DNA of 64,000 nt, from contig NW_025919291.1 in NCBI RefSeq assembly GCF_907164915.1, positions 1-64,000 on the forward strand. Reading direction: 5' to 3'. Source of the stretch: Impatiens glandulifera. Its lineage: Eukaryota > Streptophyta > Magnoliopsida > Ericales > Balsaminaceae. Below, in pieces: positions 12,489 to 24,385 of this stretch. How positions within the stretch are numbered: the stretch's first letter is position 1; every line of letters starts with the position of its first letter. The notes under the pieces were generated by a model. It was not told the origin of the DNA and did not search any database. It saw nothing but the letters and a program-made list of their open reading frames with translations. A program made the position numbers and the translations under genes.

Positions 12489-14034
12489 TGTTAGATCAAA
12501 TTAGATAATTAAACAGGGTAATTAGCCAACGATTATAAATTAACTAGGTTTTGAATATTAAATAATCAAAAACAGAGAAATTGTTAAGTAAAAATATTTA
12601 ATTACATATTAGTATTAATTAACTATTAAATAAAGAACTTAAATGTATTAATCTTGTGCAGGATTAAATTAATAAAGATGCCCAGTATTGAAATCAACAC
12701 TTTATGAAAATCGGTACTTTTTCAATTCGGTAGCTTTCAAAGATCGGTAGTTTGTCAAAAGGCGGAATCGGTATTTTAAATATTTGCATTCTACAAAATT
12801 CGTAATCGGTATTTTTGATATCCGTTTTAGAAAGTGAAGCGGAATCGACATTTCAGACATATCGGTTATTTGCATATTGGTATTATGCAAATGCGCGTCC
12901 GGCTTTTTGCATATCGGTTTTCTACAATACAATGTCGGTATTTTGGAGATCGGCTTTTTGCAAAACTGTTCTGGTATTTTGGAGATCGGCTTTTTGCAAA
13001 TCTCTTCCGGTATTTTGGAGATAGACTTTTTGCAAAGTGCCTCCGACTTTTTATATATCGGAAATCTATGAAGAGCATTCGGCTTTTAACAATTCTCATA
13101 ATTAATCAACCTGTGAATATATATATGGACTCTTTTGGAAAATGCATACATTAGCTTTACACTTCCCAAATGATTGTTTCCATTTAAGTGCAAAGATTGA
13201 TGAAAATCTTCCTGCAACAACAAAACCATTAGCAAAGACAGATCAAACATTATGAGATATACATTCCTTGGAGATTGAAATCGCATTAATGAGAATTTAG
13301 TTTACTATTATTCAAGTACATACAAGATCAAAGAATATCACATACGATGTATAATTCTGGACCTCAACCAATCAAAATCAAGATAGTGGTCTTATGAAGA
13401 AGATATAGTAGTTGAGAAGCAAATATATCCGTTTGACATTTGTCTACTTAAGAAAACAGAAGTTAGACTTCTTTAGTACCTTTCATCTTCGAATAATTGG
13501 CACTTGAGAACAATCATTTGCTATAAAATCTTTCAAGCTCTAAAAGTTCCATAAGCCTCCAAGTGTGTTAGAGTTCTAAAAGTGTATTACAATACTACAT
13601 ATTCTGTGTGAGTGGTGAGCATTGTAAGTTGACAGAATTCATTTCTGTTCAACAGAGCGTGTATGTTAGGACTTCGAAAGTAGACAGTAACTAAGTCATG
13701 GTTGTTCGACTGGGTTGTGTACAAGTGTTGTATTCAATCAAATCTTCTAGTGAATATTCTTCTCAAGGTTAAGAAGAAGGTTTAACATAGGAGCTTCATC
13801 TCCGAACATCCATTAACATCCTTGTGTTGTGTGCTCTTTCTTTATCTAATCTTGTTGTGTTGCTTTAAGTCGAAACAAACACTTCCGCACTTGAACTTGG
13901 TTCAAGAGTTTGTGACGACTTGTGAAGAATAGAAATCAAATATTAACCTCTAACAGGGTTATTATCGAACGAAGAGTGTGTAAGTGTTCAACTTTGTGAG
14001 ACCCCATTCTCTATTGGTGATCCTAATCCTAACA
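12489..14034 (+). repeat. 5' LTR of element A
   Basis: Begins TGTTAGATCAAATTAG and ends ATCCTAACA, followed two bases later by a primer-binding site, so the right boundary is secure. The left boundary is the first TGTTAG with the family consensus seen in LTRs D and E. It holds a 36-bp tandem repeat (about 12900-13050) in U3. Toward its U5 end lies the block ACAAACACTTCCGCACTTGAAC that recurs in the LTRs of B and C in reverse. No 3' LTR partner is found: element A is truncated near 49097. Confidence 0.75.
12900..13050. repeat. 36-bp tandem repeat in U3 of LTR A
   Basis: GGTATTTTGGAGATCGGCTT recurs at 12937, 12973 and 13009, a strict 36-bp period, with a diverged copy before it at 12901. The period is a multiple of three, so all frames stay open across the repeat and produce spurious ORFs on both strands. 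Confidence 0.85.
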
Positions 14035-14036
14035 AG

Positions 14037-14048
14037 TGATATCAGAGC
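14037..14048 (+). other. Primer-binding site of element A (initiator Met tRNA type)
   Basis: TGATATCAGAGC, one mismatch from the canonical TGGTATCAGAGC, placed two bases after the 5' LTR end. This fixes element A on the plus strand. Confidence 0.85.
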
Positions 14049-14107
14049 AGCTTGTTTTTATTCTCAAGCACTCGAATATCATCATAACTTCCTTCACCAA
14101 GCCTCTT

Positions 14108-15480
14108 ATGTTCAAAAGTGAGGACTTCATTGATTAGAAGCTACGAATGAACGTATACCTTTCCTTGTTGGATGATGACATGTGGTATGTCATCACGAAT
14201 GGTTCAATAAAGATTTAATAGGAAAGATATGACTGGACAAACGAAGATAGAAGAAAGAACAATATTGACAACTTGGCCAGAAACGCTATATATGGTAATT
14301 TGGACAAGAATACTTTTGCAAAGATCAGAACATGTGCCACTACCAAGGAGGTATGGGAGAAAATTATTCAACTCAATTAGGGCAACGAGAAAACCAAAGA
14401 AAACAAAATCATGGTGGCTACTCAGAGGTTCAACAACATCAAGATGTGCTTTGGAGGAATGATGAACGAATTTGACGAACGTTTCACCAGCATCGTAAAT
14501 GAGCTTGCCATTATGGGAACAAGAATATGGGAATAAGAAAATCGTAGTCAAAGAATTGAGAGCTATTCCCAGTGCGTGGGAGGTCAAGAAAATGGTGATG
14601 GGGGAGTCCAGAAATCTCCACAAGATGTCGCTGCATGATCTGTTTGACGAATTGAAAGCCTATGAATTTGAGATGAACTCAAGAAACGAAGATGAACCAT
14701 CATCCTCGAATGTAAGCAGGGCGCTAGTATCATCTGTGGAATCAGCAGTTCTTGAACCTGTCAAGTCGGCTGAGTAGTTCAGCGAAGATTCAATGGCCTT
14801 ACTTGTCAAGAAGGTTGACAAATTCATAAATAAATCCAACTCATCTTACCACAACAACAATAACTCTCTTACGATTACGAGGGTAACATTCTTTGTTTTA
14901 ATTTTGATACCTTAGGTCATTACAGGATGGAATGTCAGAAACTAAGGAGAGACAATAAGAAGCCAGTCGATCAGAAACCCAAGGAGGATCATCAACTAGA
15001 AAAACACAATAAAGATTAGAAATCAATGATGGTAGAAGAGAGAAACAGCAAATGGGCTCAAAGAGATTCGGATAGTGATAATGAAGAAGTTAGGTGTTTC
15101 ATGGCCAACGACGAAGAGGTATTTGACTTTGCCTCTTAAGAGTTCACTCGGGACAATCTAGTTACTGCACCCAATGACATGGTCATTGAGTACAAGAAAC
15201 TGTCTGTCCTTGCTTCAACTCATTAATACAACACAATTCGGGAAACATATGAACTGTCCTCTAAGAATGAGAAGCTCAAGTAGACAGTTCAACTACTAAC
15301 GAAGGAAAACGAAAGAACAAACTACATGATTATTGTATGGACTAAATCTAGGGATGCGGTCAACCAGATGACGAGTCATTAGAGGCCAACCAACTACATT
15401 TTTGGGCTAGGATACGACAACAGAAACCCAGACAAGTCAAGTAAAGAGTTCAAACCCATGAAAGGATAATTTCCTCTTAT
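14108..15480 (+). pseudogene. gag of element A, degenerate
   Basis: This is the structural gag of a Sirevirus-like copia element. It starts MFKSEDFID shortly after the primer site and aligns by eye along its length with gag of elements B and C: RRKNNIDNLARNAIYGNLDK, then NEKTKENKIMVATQ, then SAWEVKKMVMGES and LHDLFDELKAYEFEM. The zinc-knuckle region at about 14900 is decayed (only part of the CCHC spacing remains). There are in-frame stops from residue 10 onward and several frameshifts. It is more diverged than B or C, fitting its role as the older host of both. Confidence 0.85.
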
Positions 15481-15823
15481 AAATTTTGTCAAGGGTACCT
15501 CAACCAACATTCAAGCAAGTCACGACACACGACACAGATGAGTTAGTAACTAAAAGGGAGATAAAATATGTGGAGTCAGTCGATAAGTCATGGTGGCTTA
15601 GTCCTGAGAGAAGGAAAGTCAGTCGATCGGTTGGAAATGAACATAATAAGCGGTCAAAAATGTATCATCATAACTCGTCTTCAAAATATTATGACTCATC
15701 TGAAGGCAGACAGAGGGATGTCAATCCTAATACAAGAAGATTTATTAAGACTAACACTAGAAATCCATCAGATTAATACAAGTATGGATCCCCAAAGGAC
15801 TAATCAACCGTGGACCCAATTAA

Positions 15824-16369
15824 ATGCGGGTACCAAAAGGTGTAAATAGTTTTATTTTGCATGGTAAACAGACGATTTATCTGGAGGATTCAGAATGGTT
15901 CTTGGATAGTGGATGCTCTAGGTATATGACCGATAATAGTAATCTTCTAACCAACATTGTAAAGGATCTGGATCAAATATCACATTTGGTGATAACTCCA
16001 AGGGTAAGACTGTGGGCAAGGGTAAGATTGTCCATGGTAATATAACCATAAACAACATGTTACTTGTTAAAAATCTATTTTATAACCTGATTAGTATAAA
16101 CCAAATGTGTGTTATAGGTTACACTGTTGAATTTCATAAACAAGCATGCTTGGTTAAGGATCAACATGGAAGTACCCTGTTAAGAGAAGATAGGATAGGA
16201 AACGTTTATAAGGTAAACTGAAAAAACAAAATACATAATTCTATTTACATGATAGGTAAAAATGGTCAAAATTGGCTTTGGCATAAAAGACTAAATCAAT
16301 TAAACTTCAAAACTATTAACTCTGTATGCACTAAAGAGCTAGTTGTAGGCTTTCCTAACTTAAAGTTTT
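15824..16369 (+). pseudogene. Protease and start of pre-integrase region of element A
   Basis: The copia aspartic-protease motif EWFLDSGCSRYMTD lies at about 15893, followed by the usual NLLTNI stretch. A second frame carries KGKIVHGNITINNMLLV and NLISINQMC. At about 16260 the pre-integrase motif NWLWHKRLNQLN begins. Coding stops abruptly at 16369, where element B is inserted. The same reading frame resumes at 30600. Frameshifts separate the protease pieces. Confidence 0.88.
16365..16369. other. Target-site duplication of element B (left copy, GTTTT)
   Basis: GTTTT lies directly left of the LTR start at 16370, and the same five bases lie at 30595-30599, directly right of the other LTR. A five-base duplication is what copia integrase makes. 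Confidence 0.93.
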
Positions 16370-17575
16370 TGTTAGGATCTAGATCGCCGATAGTGGACCG
16401 GGGTCCGGCTAAAGGATAATTTCTGACACCACTCAACGGTTGGTGCTAATTCGGTTAAGAATTAACACCGATTTCAATACTGCACAAGCTGTCACAAACC
16501 CTTGAACTGAGTTCAAGTGCGGAAGTGGTTTGTTTCAGATTGAAGCAACACACACACGATTGGATAGAGATGGAATTTGGAGAATGTCGGTTTGAAGATT
16601 AGTGAGGCGGTTAGAATAGTAGGAGTCGGTTAAAATATGGAACCGGTAGAAAGTAAAGCACAAGACACATGTTTTTATGGATGTTCAGAGATAAAACTCC
16701 TACGTCATACCTTCTTCTCAAACCACGAGAAGGATATTCACTAAGGAATACACAAACACAATACACGATTGAGTCTTATTTACTGCTCGATAATCACTCT
16801 TACAATTCTCACAGTAATTGTAATACACTTCACAAAACTCACTTAAGATTTGAATCTTAGAGAGATAATCACTTTGTAACTTGTTTTCTTTGTATTTCAC
16901 TCTCTTATCTTCAGCTTCTACAGCTTCTCCAGCTTCTCCTTTTATAGGTGAAATGTGCCAACGGTCACATTTCTTCAACGGATACCTTCAGGGTAATACT
17001 TGAATCTGATTGGTTGAGCAGAGGATCAACATAACATTAAATGCGGTTTAGTCTTCCAAGACATGGGGCAGACCAATTTAATTTGTCTTTTCTTGATTAT
17101 GGAAACTGTCGGTTTGACAATTGCCTGCACCTGGGAGGTTGCTCCTTTGACTTGTACCAGAATGGTAACTTTTCTTCAGGCGATCTTTTCCAGCCTGCTG
17201 CATATCATCAGACTTGTATGAATATGGCAATCTCACAGTCTGATCCTTTAATGTCATCTTCTGCATGTACTCAAAGTGTCTGTTTGTACCAATGTGTAAA
17301 TTGTTCTTTATTTGATATCCTTGACTTCTTTCTCTAAATAGTCTTTTCGATAGATTTGTTCTTTGGATTTGGATTGAATACTTCATTCCAACTGATCTGT
17401 TAACCGGTTGTTCAGTTCAACCGGACAGATTTAGGTTTTAGATTTGTCATTGCTTCTTCTGGCCGGTTTGATTACTTGACCGGTTGTGATTCTTGACCGT
17501 TCAAAGTTCTTGACTGTTCCTGCACAATAAGTTTGTTTTGTTAAGTTCTTATTAACCGGTCAATTTTATCTAACA
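16370..17575 (-). repeat. 3' LTR of element B
   Basis: 1206 bp, from TGTTAGGATCTAG to ATCTAACA. It is nearly identical to 29380-30594 over its length. A TATA box on the minus strand (TATAAAAG, plus 16939-16946) sits in CACCTATAAAAGGAG. AACCGGTT-like palindromes cluster at 17400-17570 in the U3 part. It has three copies of a 9-bp AGCTTCTCC-type repeat at 16915-16940, against four in the other LTR. Confidence 0.95.
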
Positions 17576-17800
17576 ATTTCTCCCATTTTGATTATTTTAT
17601 TTAAAATATTCAAAACCATGCGTCCGACGGTTGTTTAAAGAGTGTGGTTCTTTCAGAAATGTTTTTAATGGAGACTTTAAAAATTTTTGTAAAACATTTT
17701 GAGAAAAATTTTGACTTTGAAAATTTTTGAAAAACTTTATCTTTTATCTATCAATTTCTCCTTTTTGATTATTTTATTTAAAATATTCAAAACCATTCAA
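17576..17800 (-). promoter_or_regulatory. Duplicated polypurine tract of element B
   Basis: Next to the 3' LTR the minus strand reads GGGAGAAAT after an A-rich block. The same roughly 43-bp segment, read on the plus strand as ATTTCTCC...TTGATTATTTTATTT, recurs at 17752. The copy touching the LTR is the likely plus-strand primer. Element C has the same pair at the same spacing. Confidence 0.75.
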
Positions 17801-17889
17801 GAAGTAAGAGATAGGTCGGTTTTCCAAAAATACTTTATATATATAAAGAATATTGTAATGTAAACTAAGATAGACATAAAGATAAATAG

Positions 17890-20605
17890 GTGGAAATGTA
17901 TTCCCTCTTCTTATCGTTCTTCTTGTTGTCCCTGTGTATGATTTCCCGCAGATATTCAGACATCAATCCTTTACCCGGATTGCACGGATTGTAGCCCGGT
18001 CTTGAAGAGGATGCTCGTGTGCCCGAGTGACCGGTTACCGATGAGGGCCGTGTTAATGGAGTAGGATGTTCTTGATAAGTCGGAGAGCGGTGAGGAAAGG
18101 GACATGGAGGAATTGACTGTAGTGGCGTTATATTGATTGGAGCAACTCGTGGTCTTTTCTACAGCGGTGGAACATTTTCCACATTTTTATCGGAATCCGA
18201 TTGGTCCAAGATGACTAGTGATACACCTGTTGGATCCGCACAATTGTCCAACAACTGTTGAGCCATTTTCGCTGCTGCCTTTCTCTTTTTCTTCTCGACT
18301 TGTCTTGTGTGGATAGCCGGAGTAGAGGATGTATTATGTTCTGTTAAGTTCGGATTACATTTTCTTCTTCATTAACTTGTCGGGCCATTTCCGCGTCCGC
18401 CTGTTCTTTTTCCTTCAAAACCCGCAATCTTTCATTTTCTTCTTCTTGGAGTTTCAAGGTTGCCAATTCATTATCTTTGATTCGTGCTTCATCGGCTGCT
18501 ATCTTAGCCGCGATAAACTCTTCAAGTTGTGCCGAAACCGCTTTTAATGAGGAGTCGGTTTGAGCATGTCCCTCTTCAAGTGTTGCAATCTTTTGATCTG
18601 TTGAGTCAAGCCGCTGGGTCGTAGACTCGATCAACCGGTGAGATGATGTTTGTGTTTGTTCTTCCATCTTCGCCTGCCACGATGCAATAGTATCTCAGAA
18701 GAATTCCTCGAGGCATGCCTTGATCATTTCTTTAGACATGGCAGACTCCATCGGAGGATCGTTGCGTGTAGGCTCATTTTGACCGGATACCAGATCATTT
18801 GTCTCAATGTTAATGTGTTGTCGGTCAGAAGACTTACTTGATGAAATCCTGGCCAGGAACTTTGGTGGAGAAGAAGCGCTGACTTTCTTTCTTGAAGGTT
18901 GACCGTCGTCAGGCTCTGATCTTTGCGCTCTGTCCTCATCATTAAGGTCTAACCGAGAGGGCAGGGTAGCGTCATTTTCTTGACCGGTTTCTGATTCCAG
19001 ACGCGTTATTGTGTCTTGCAATTCTTGAGCCGATTTATTTAGTGCCTCTAGCACCATCTGATCAATGATAGTCTTATCATTTGGTGGTTGTTGTTGTATG
19101 TCGAGGATGGAGTCAATGACTTCTATTAACCTGGCATGTGTCTCCACGAGTGGTCCTCTCTTAATAGCAACTGCAACTTTCCTTGTTTTCTCCAGATCAA
19201 AAACCGAATTTTCAAATTCCACCAGCGTTTCCCACTTTAGATGGGCAGGACATTCGGGAATCATATCGGCGAATCCGATTTCCGCTCTCATAGAAGCCCA
19301 TTCATAGAAGATGTTACTTCGTTCGTGTTCCTTCATAGTGAGTTGCTTTATTACTTGGGTTATAACAGTATTCCTCATAATCTTTAGTATGTCTTCTGCA
19401 GTTTACGGTTGTTCGTTCGGACAGGTTTCGTTTTCAGCATTCACCGCTGGATGTCCTTCATCGTCATCCACTTAATCAACTAGTTTCCCTTTCCCTTTGT
19501 TACTTGCCTTATTAGTATTGTCTGACTGATCTTTCTCAGTTTCATTGTTAGGAGACTTAGAAGAAGTATTTACTTGATGTGCTGAGCCGTCCTTGGAGTC
19601 GCTAGAAATGCTGGCCGTGGAGACAGCCAGGTTTGGAACATTTGCCTGAACATCTACCGAGCCGACTGCACGAAGAGCGGATTTCATCCTTTCGCTTCCG
19701 GTTTCTTCTGCTACAGGACCCTTCTTCTTCTTAGGTTGGGTTTTCTTGACTTGAGTCCTCGGTTGTTTAACTGCTGAGACTTTCGTCTTGCCGGTTTTCG
19801 TAAAGTGGACGAATCTTATTATCTTGCTGCTTGGAAGGAAAATCCCTGGACCGGTCTGGACGTTAAGATGAAGTAGCAGTTTGCCTAAGGGTATGGCGTA
19901 TCCCTGAGATCGGTTCGAATTAAGATCCACCATCTCGCATAGCTTGGAAAAGATCACCTCGACCTAGGTTATCTTTTCTCCTTTGACGATTGCGGCCATT
20001 ATTTCAATCTTTAGACTTGTGAGGCTGTCAAAGTTACCTCCCCTTTCCTGAATTGACTTAGATATGATGTCGCAGAGCGGTCTGTATTCCGGTTTCAGGT
20101 CTCCTTTCTTACCGGAAACCGCTATCGGTTCGCTGGTGCAGGATATGTCATAGCAAACCGCTAGGGTTTCATCTTCATTTCCATCCTTGGTGAAATCACG
20201 ACCCTTTGTTGACAATTGAAAAACCTCAATAAGTGTATCCTTAGTAACATCAAAGGTCTGTCCACAAACCGTCGTGAAGATGGTTTCGTCGTGTAGAGTA
20301 GCGTTCGTGAAGAATTCCGTCACTGCATCTTCCGAGAGGTTGAACATTTCAGCAATGGTATCTTCCGAGATTTGAATGATAGTATTATCGTTGATGATGG
20401 AGACGATGAGGTCGTCAAGCATGGAAGCATTGGAGAAGAACTCCAATACCTTAGGAATAAGAATGGGTTCGGATACTTCCAGAAATTCGTGAAGGCCGGT
20501 GTCGACGAATGAATCAAACACGGTCTCTTTTGTTTCAATGTCATCGGAAGAGAGCATCGATTCAAAGTTAACACCGGGAAAGTTTCAAAGTGTTGGGTGA
20601 GACAT
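17890..20605 (-). pseudogene. Chimeric accessory ORF of element B (Y start fused to Z)
   Basis: The frame opens as ORF Y (MSHPTL, then VNFESMLSSDD at about 20560) and runs to AEMFNL at about 20340. It then continues as ORF Z (DAVTEFFTNA, KPEYRPLCDI, the INW-like region, YAIPLGKLLLH). The Z tail follows: a basic linker (KKTQPKKKKGP at about 19730), a long charged segment, a predicted coiled coil (18344-18667) and KKKRKAAAK at about 18290. The line is one frame from 20605 to about 18344 with several stops (for example at 19964 and 19472), then a frameshift. The Y-Z join coincides with the end of the tandem duplication, so the fusion came from rearrangement. No enzymatic motif is visible. Function unknown. 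Confidence 0.75.
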
Positions 20606-21955
20606 TTTCAGAATGTGCTTAGAGAGAAGGAGGTTGTGTTCTTTGAGAGCTTGCAAGATGTATTGTGATCTGTGAAAGAAAGTGTGAGGCTCCTTAAATA
20701 GGATGTAGAAGAGGGAAGGATAACATAAGAGCATTTATTATAGGATTTTGTCATTTATGAGATGTCCTATCAATGCTTTAAGGTAAGAGGAATATTTATA
20801 TTTTCAAAACATATTTCTTGGAAAGTGAGAGTTTTACTGGTCCGAGGTAGAGAATCTAGTTGGAAGCCAACTAAATTTAATGTTTTGTAGTTTCCATGTA
20901 ACCAGAATTTAATATGCCAAAGATAGATAAAATAAAAGTAGGTAATATAAAGCCGATGTGAAGTAGTGTCACAGGAAATCAAGAGAAACACACAAAAGAT
21001 CAACATAATTAAATATACAACCGGTGCATGCAACATAATGACCGGTTGTCCGAAAAGATGGTTCCTTAGCGGCCGAAGGAGGAGCTGCCTCTCTGCTTCT
21101 TCTTCCAAGCTTTCTCAAAACGGTCGAAGAATGCGTCGGCCGAGTCTCCTGTCATGATTTGAAGTGAGCTTAATCCTACGCCCGGACAGAAAGGAACACC
21201 GATATCGAAAAGGAGAGTGCTGATTTGGGGAATGAAGCCGGTGTGACAAGTGGAGATCATCCAGATGAGGTTGTCAAAAAGCAAGCTTGACTAGTTAACC
21301 AAAACTTCATTGGTGATGGCGGTCATGATGTCAAAAGACTTGGTGTAGAAAACGTTGGTAACATCCTTTCCAAGGATGGATTTACCAACGATATGGTTCA
21401 GCAGCTGATATTCAGTCCTCAACGATGATCTTGCCCCCGTGATCATCCACAGGAAAGGGAGAGCGAGAGAAGTGTTAAAACATTGCAGCCTTCTGTTCAG
21501 CCGAAAAACAGAGGTCGGTGAGACCTTTTCTTGGTAGGTCGTAGCACCGAGCGAAGTCTTTCTCGGTGAACACAAAGACAGTGCCTCTCACCTTGGATTG
21601 GATGAGAGTGTCGTAAAAGGGTGTACCGCGGAAGATTCTTGCGTTGTGGAAGAATTCCGTAACGGTATCAGGAAATATGATGTGTCGATCATCCAGAAAA
21701 TTCCTTAGACCGGAGTTTTCAATTGATTTGAACATTTTGTAGATCTCAAAATGGTTTGATCCCATAGCTGATTCAAAGTCGATCTGAAGGATGTTTTGGA
21801 ATGATATTTGAGACATTTGTGATAGTAGGATGAGAGAGATTTCTAAGAGATGTATAATATTTTAGATGTGTGATTATGTGTTGATGTTCATCTAACTTGT
21901 ATATTAGGCAGTTGATGGTGTTATTTAGTGAATAGAGAACGTTGTATCTTATTAA
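20335..21955 (-). repeat. Direct duplication in element B, copy 1
   Basis: Nearly identical to 22385-24026. It starts at AGGTTGAACATTTCAGCAATG and ends at CGTTGTATCTTATTAA. It contains the first part of ORF Y, its upstream region and ORF X. The offset between copies is 2050 at the left and 2071 at the right, the difference being small indels such as an extra ATTTCTAAGAG-type insertion near 23910 in copy 2. Confidence 0.93.
21066..21816 (-). pseudogene. Accessory ORF X of element B, copy 1, broken
   Basis: Starts MSQISFQNILQIDFESAMGS with an intact ATG. The shared accessory domain follows: GLRNFLDDRHIIFPDTVTEF, VRGTVFVFTEKDF, YQLLN. A stop at 21475 replaces the glutamine found in copy 2, and an extra C near 21433 shifts the frame. 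It ends SSSFGR. Copy 2 of the same ORF is nearly intact, so the comparison shows both lesions directly. No known enzyme motif. Confidence 0.8.
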
Positions 21956-21956
21956 C

Positions 21957-22655
21957 CTATTAACCATCCTAGTCATCTTTTCTTTCGCCGATTCCTTGGT
22001 GATGACATTCGCTGGATTCACCGGTGATCCCGGTCCAAGATTTGGATCGGTTGATCGAATGATTCTGCTTAGTTGGGGAGCGTAGCCGAGCCTTTTCTTT
22101 GATACGACCATTGATTTCAGGTTTTCAAAAATGACCGAGGCCAAGTTGATTGGAGTTGGACTTACGATATAGGTCATCATATCGAAAGCCTTTTTGGTGT
22201 AGTTCTGATTCGGAACATGACACAGGATAGATCGGTTGACGATCTCATGAAGTATTTGAATGTGACGGGCAAGTTGGGCTTTGAGGCCGTTGTTTTGAAC
22301 CGGAGTTTTAGAAATGGAGATCAGGTCAGCATACTCATCATGCGTTCCGTTCACCCGGGGGGAAATCCGAAAATCCCTCAGTCGGGAGGTTGAACATTTC
22401 AGCAATGGTATCTTTCGAGATTTGAATGATAGTATTATCGTTGATGATGTAGACTATGAGGTCGTCAAGCATGGAAGCATTGGAGAAGAACTCCAATACC
22501 TTATGAAGAAGAATGGGTTCGGATACTTCCAGAAATTCGCGAAGGCAGGTGTCGACGAATGAATCAAACACGATCTCTTTTGTTTTAGTGTCATCGGAAG
22601 AGAGCATCGATTCAAAGTTAACACTGGGAAAGTTTCGAAGTGTTGGGTGAGACAA
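21957..22655 (-). pseudogene. Accessory ORF Y of element B
   Basis: The second member of the accessory family. N-terminus LSHPTLRNFPSVNFESMLSS, with the start codon changed from ATG (as in copy 1) to TTG. Then FLEVSEPILLHKVLEFFSNA and AEMFNLPTEGFSDFP. A run of Gs near 22360 marks a frameshift. Beyond it: HIQILHEIVNRSI, AFDMMTYI, PINLASVIFENLKSMV, GYAPQL and GPGSPVNPAN. It aligns with ORF Y of element C throughout. A TATA-like CCTATTTAAGG lies upstream (plus 22742-22752). The 3' end runs into duplication copy 1. Confidence 0.8.
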
Positions 22656-24026
22656 TTTCAGAATGTGCTTAGAGAGAAGGAGGTTGCGTTCTTTGAGAGC
22701 TTGCAAGATGTATTGTGATCTGTGAAAGAAAGTGTGAGGCTCCTTAAATAGGATGTAGAATAGGGAAGGATGACATAAGAGCATTTATTATAGGATTTTG
22801 TCATTTATGAGATGTCCTATCAATGCTTTAAGGTAAGAGGAATATTTATGTTTTCAAAACATATTTCTTGGAAAGTGAGAGTTTTTGACTAGTCCGAGGT
22901 AGAGAATCTAGTTGGAAGCCAACTAAATTTAATGTTTTGTAGTTTTCATGTAACCAGAATTTAATATGCCAAAGATAGATAAAATAAAAGTAGGTAATAT
23001 TAAGCCGATGTGAAGTAGTGTCACAGGAAATCAAGAGAAACACACAAAAGATCAACATAATTAAATATACAACCGGTGCATGCAACATAATGACCGGTTG
23101 TCCAAAAAGATGGTTCCTTAGCGGCTAGAGGAGGAGCTGCCTCTCTGCTTCTTCTTCCAAGCTTTCTCAAAGCGGTCGAAGAATGCGTCGGCCGAGTCTC
23201 CTGTCATGATTTGAAGTGGGCTTAATCCTACGCCCGGACAGAGAGGAACACCGAGATCGAAAAGGAGAGTGCTGATTTGGGGAATGAAGTCGGTGTGACG
23301 AGTGGAGATCATCCAGATGAGGTTGTCAAAAAGCAACCTTGACCAGTTGACTGATACTTCATTGGTGATGGCGGTCATGATGTCAAAAGACTTGGTGCAG
23401 AAAACGTTGGTAACATCCTTTCCAAGGATGGATTTACCAACAATATCGTTGAGTAACTGATATTCAGCCCTCAACGATGATCTTGCCCCATGATCATCCA
23501 TAGGAAGGGGAGAGCGAGAGAAGTGCTGAAACATTGCAGCCTTCTGTTCAGCCAAAGGAGAGAGGTCGGTGAGACCTTCTCTTGGTAGGTCGTAGCACCG
23601 AGCGAAGTCTTTCTCAGTGAACTCAAAGATTGTGCCTCTCACCTTAGATTGGATGAGAGTGTCGTAAAAGGGAGTACCGGGGAAGATTCTTGCGTTGTGG
23701 ATGAATTCCGTAACGGTATCAGGAAATATGATGTGTCGATCAACCAGAAAATTCCTTAGACCGGAGTTTTCAATTGATTTGAACATTTTGTAGATCTCAA
23801 AATGGTTTGATCCCATAGTTGATTCAAAGTCGATCTGAAGGATGTTTTGGAATGATACTTGAGATATTTGTGATAGTAGGATGAGAGAGATTTCTAAGAG
23901 ATGTAGAATATTTCTAAGAGTTATATACTATTTTAGATGTGTGATGATGTGTTGATGTTCATCTAACTTATATATTAGGCAGTTGATGGTGTTATTTAGT
24001 GGATAGAGCACGTTGTATCTTATTAA
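22385..24026 (-). repeat. Direct duplication in element B, copy 2
   Basis: Partner of 20335-21955, in the same orientation. It includes the X ORF and the first part of Y. This copy keeps the original continuation of Y at its left side, while copy 1 joins to Z sequence there. Confidence 0.93.
23118..23867 (-). pseudogene. Accessory ORF X of element B, copy 2, nearly intact but start lost
   Basis: The frame is open from an ATA codon (plus 23865-23867), where copy 1 has ATG, through to SSSSR at 23118, about 250 codons. An internal methionine (MGSNHFEIYK) gives a 232-codon ORF. Domain features: IENSGLRNFLVDRHIIFPDT, VTEFIHNARIFPGTPF, VRGTIFEFTEKDFARCYDLP, SLRAEYQLLNDIVGKSI, SFDIMTAI, VNWSRLLFDNLIWMI, PQISTLLFDLGVPLCPG. 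The end is basic and serine-rich (KKKQRGSSSSSR). TATATAAG lies upstream at plus 23967-23974. It is 60-70 percent alike by eye to ORF X of element C. Function unknown. Confidence 0.82.
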
Positions 24027-24095
24027 TCGTCGGATAAAAGATCTTTCCAAGATTTGGGGTGATAATACTCTAAGGATGTAGGTCATAGGCCTAGA

Positions 24096-24138
24096 CGGTG
24101 AGAGATATTATATCTTCACGTCTTTTGAGGTATGACTG
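24096..24138 (-). promoter_or_regulatory. Conserved noncoding motif before the accessory ORFs (element B)
   Basis: On the minus strand: CAGTCATACCTCAAAAGACG, then TGAAGAT and, shortly after, TCTCACCGTC. The same core appears in A (33795-33836) and C (41201-41246) at the equivalent place between RNase H and the first accessory ORF. The role is unknown. Confidence 0.7.
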
Positions 24139-24385
24139 CTTTGTTTTAAAAAGAAATCTTTTCTGAACAGATATGTCCAAACACAATCAGTTATTCCCTT
24201 TTATTGGAAAGCCAAATATTCCAAAGTATAGTATATCCAAACCGGTTGATTTTCAGTTATTAGTCCCGATGCAGTTACTTGGTAAAGTACTAAATAACTG
24301 ATCGGTTTACTGCAACTGATAAGCAATGCGGTTTTTCACTAAATACAGTGGTAATTTAATTTTCCGACATTTTAATAAGAACTGC

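Noticed and set aside
12815..13154. Overlapping ORFs on both strands (64-106 codons)
   Set aside because: They are open only because the 36-bp repeat is a multiple of three; no protein features.
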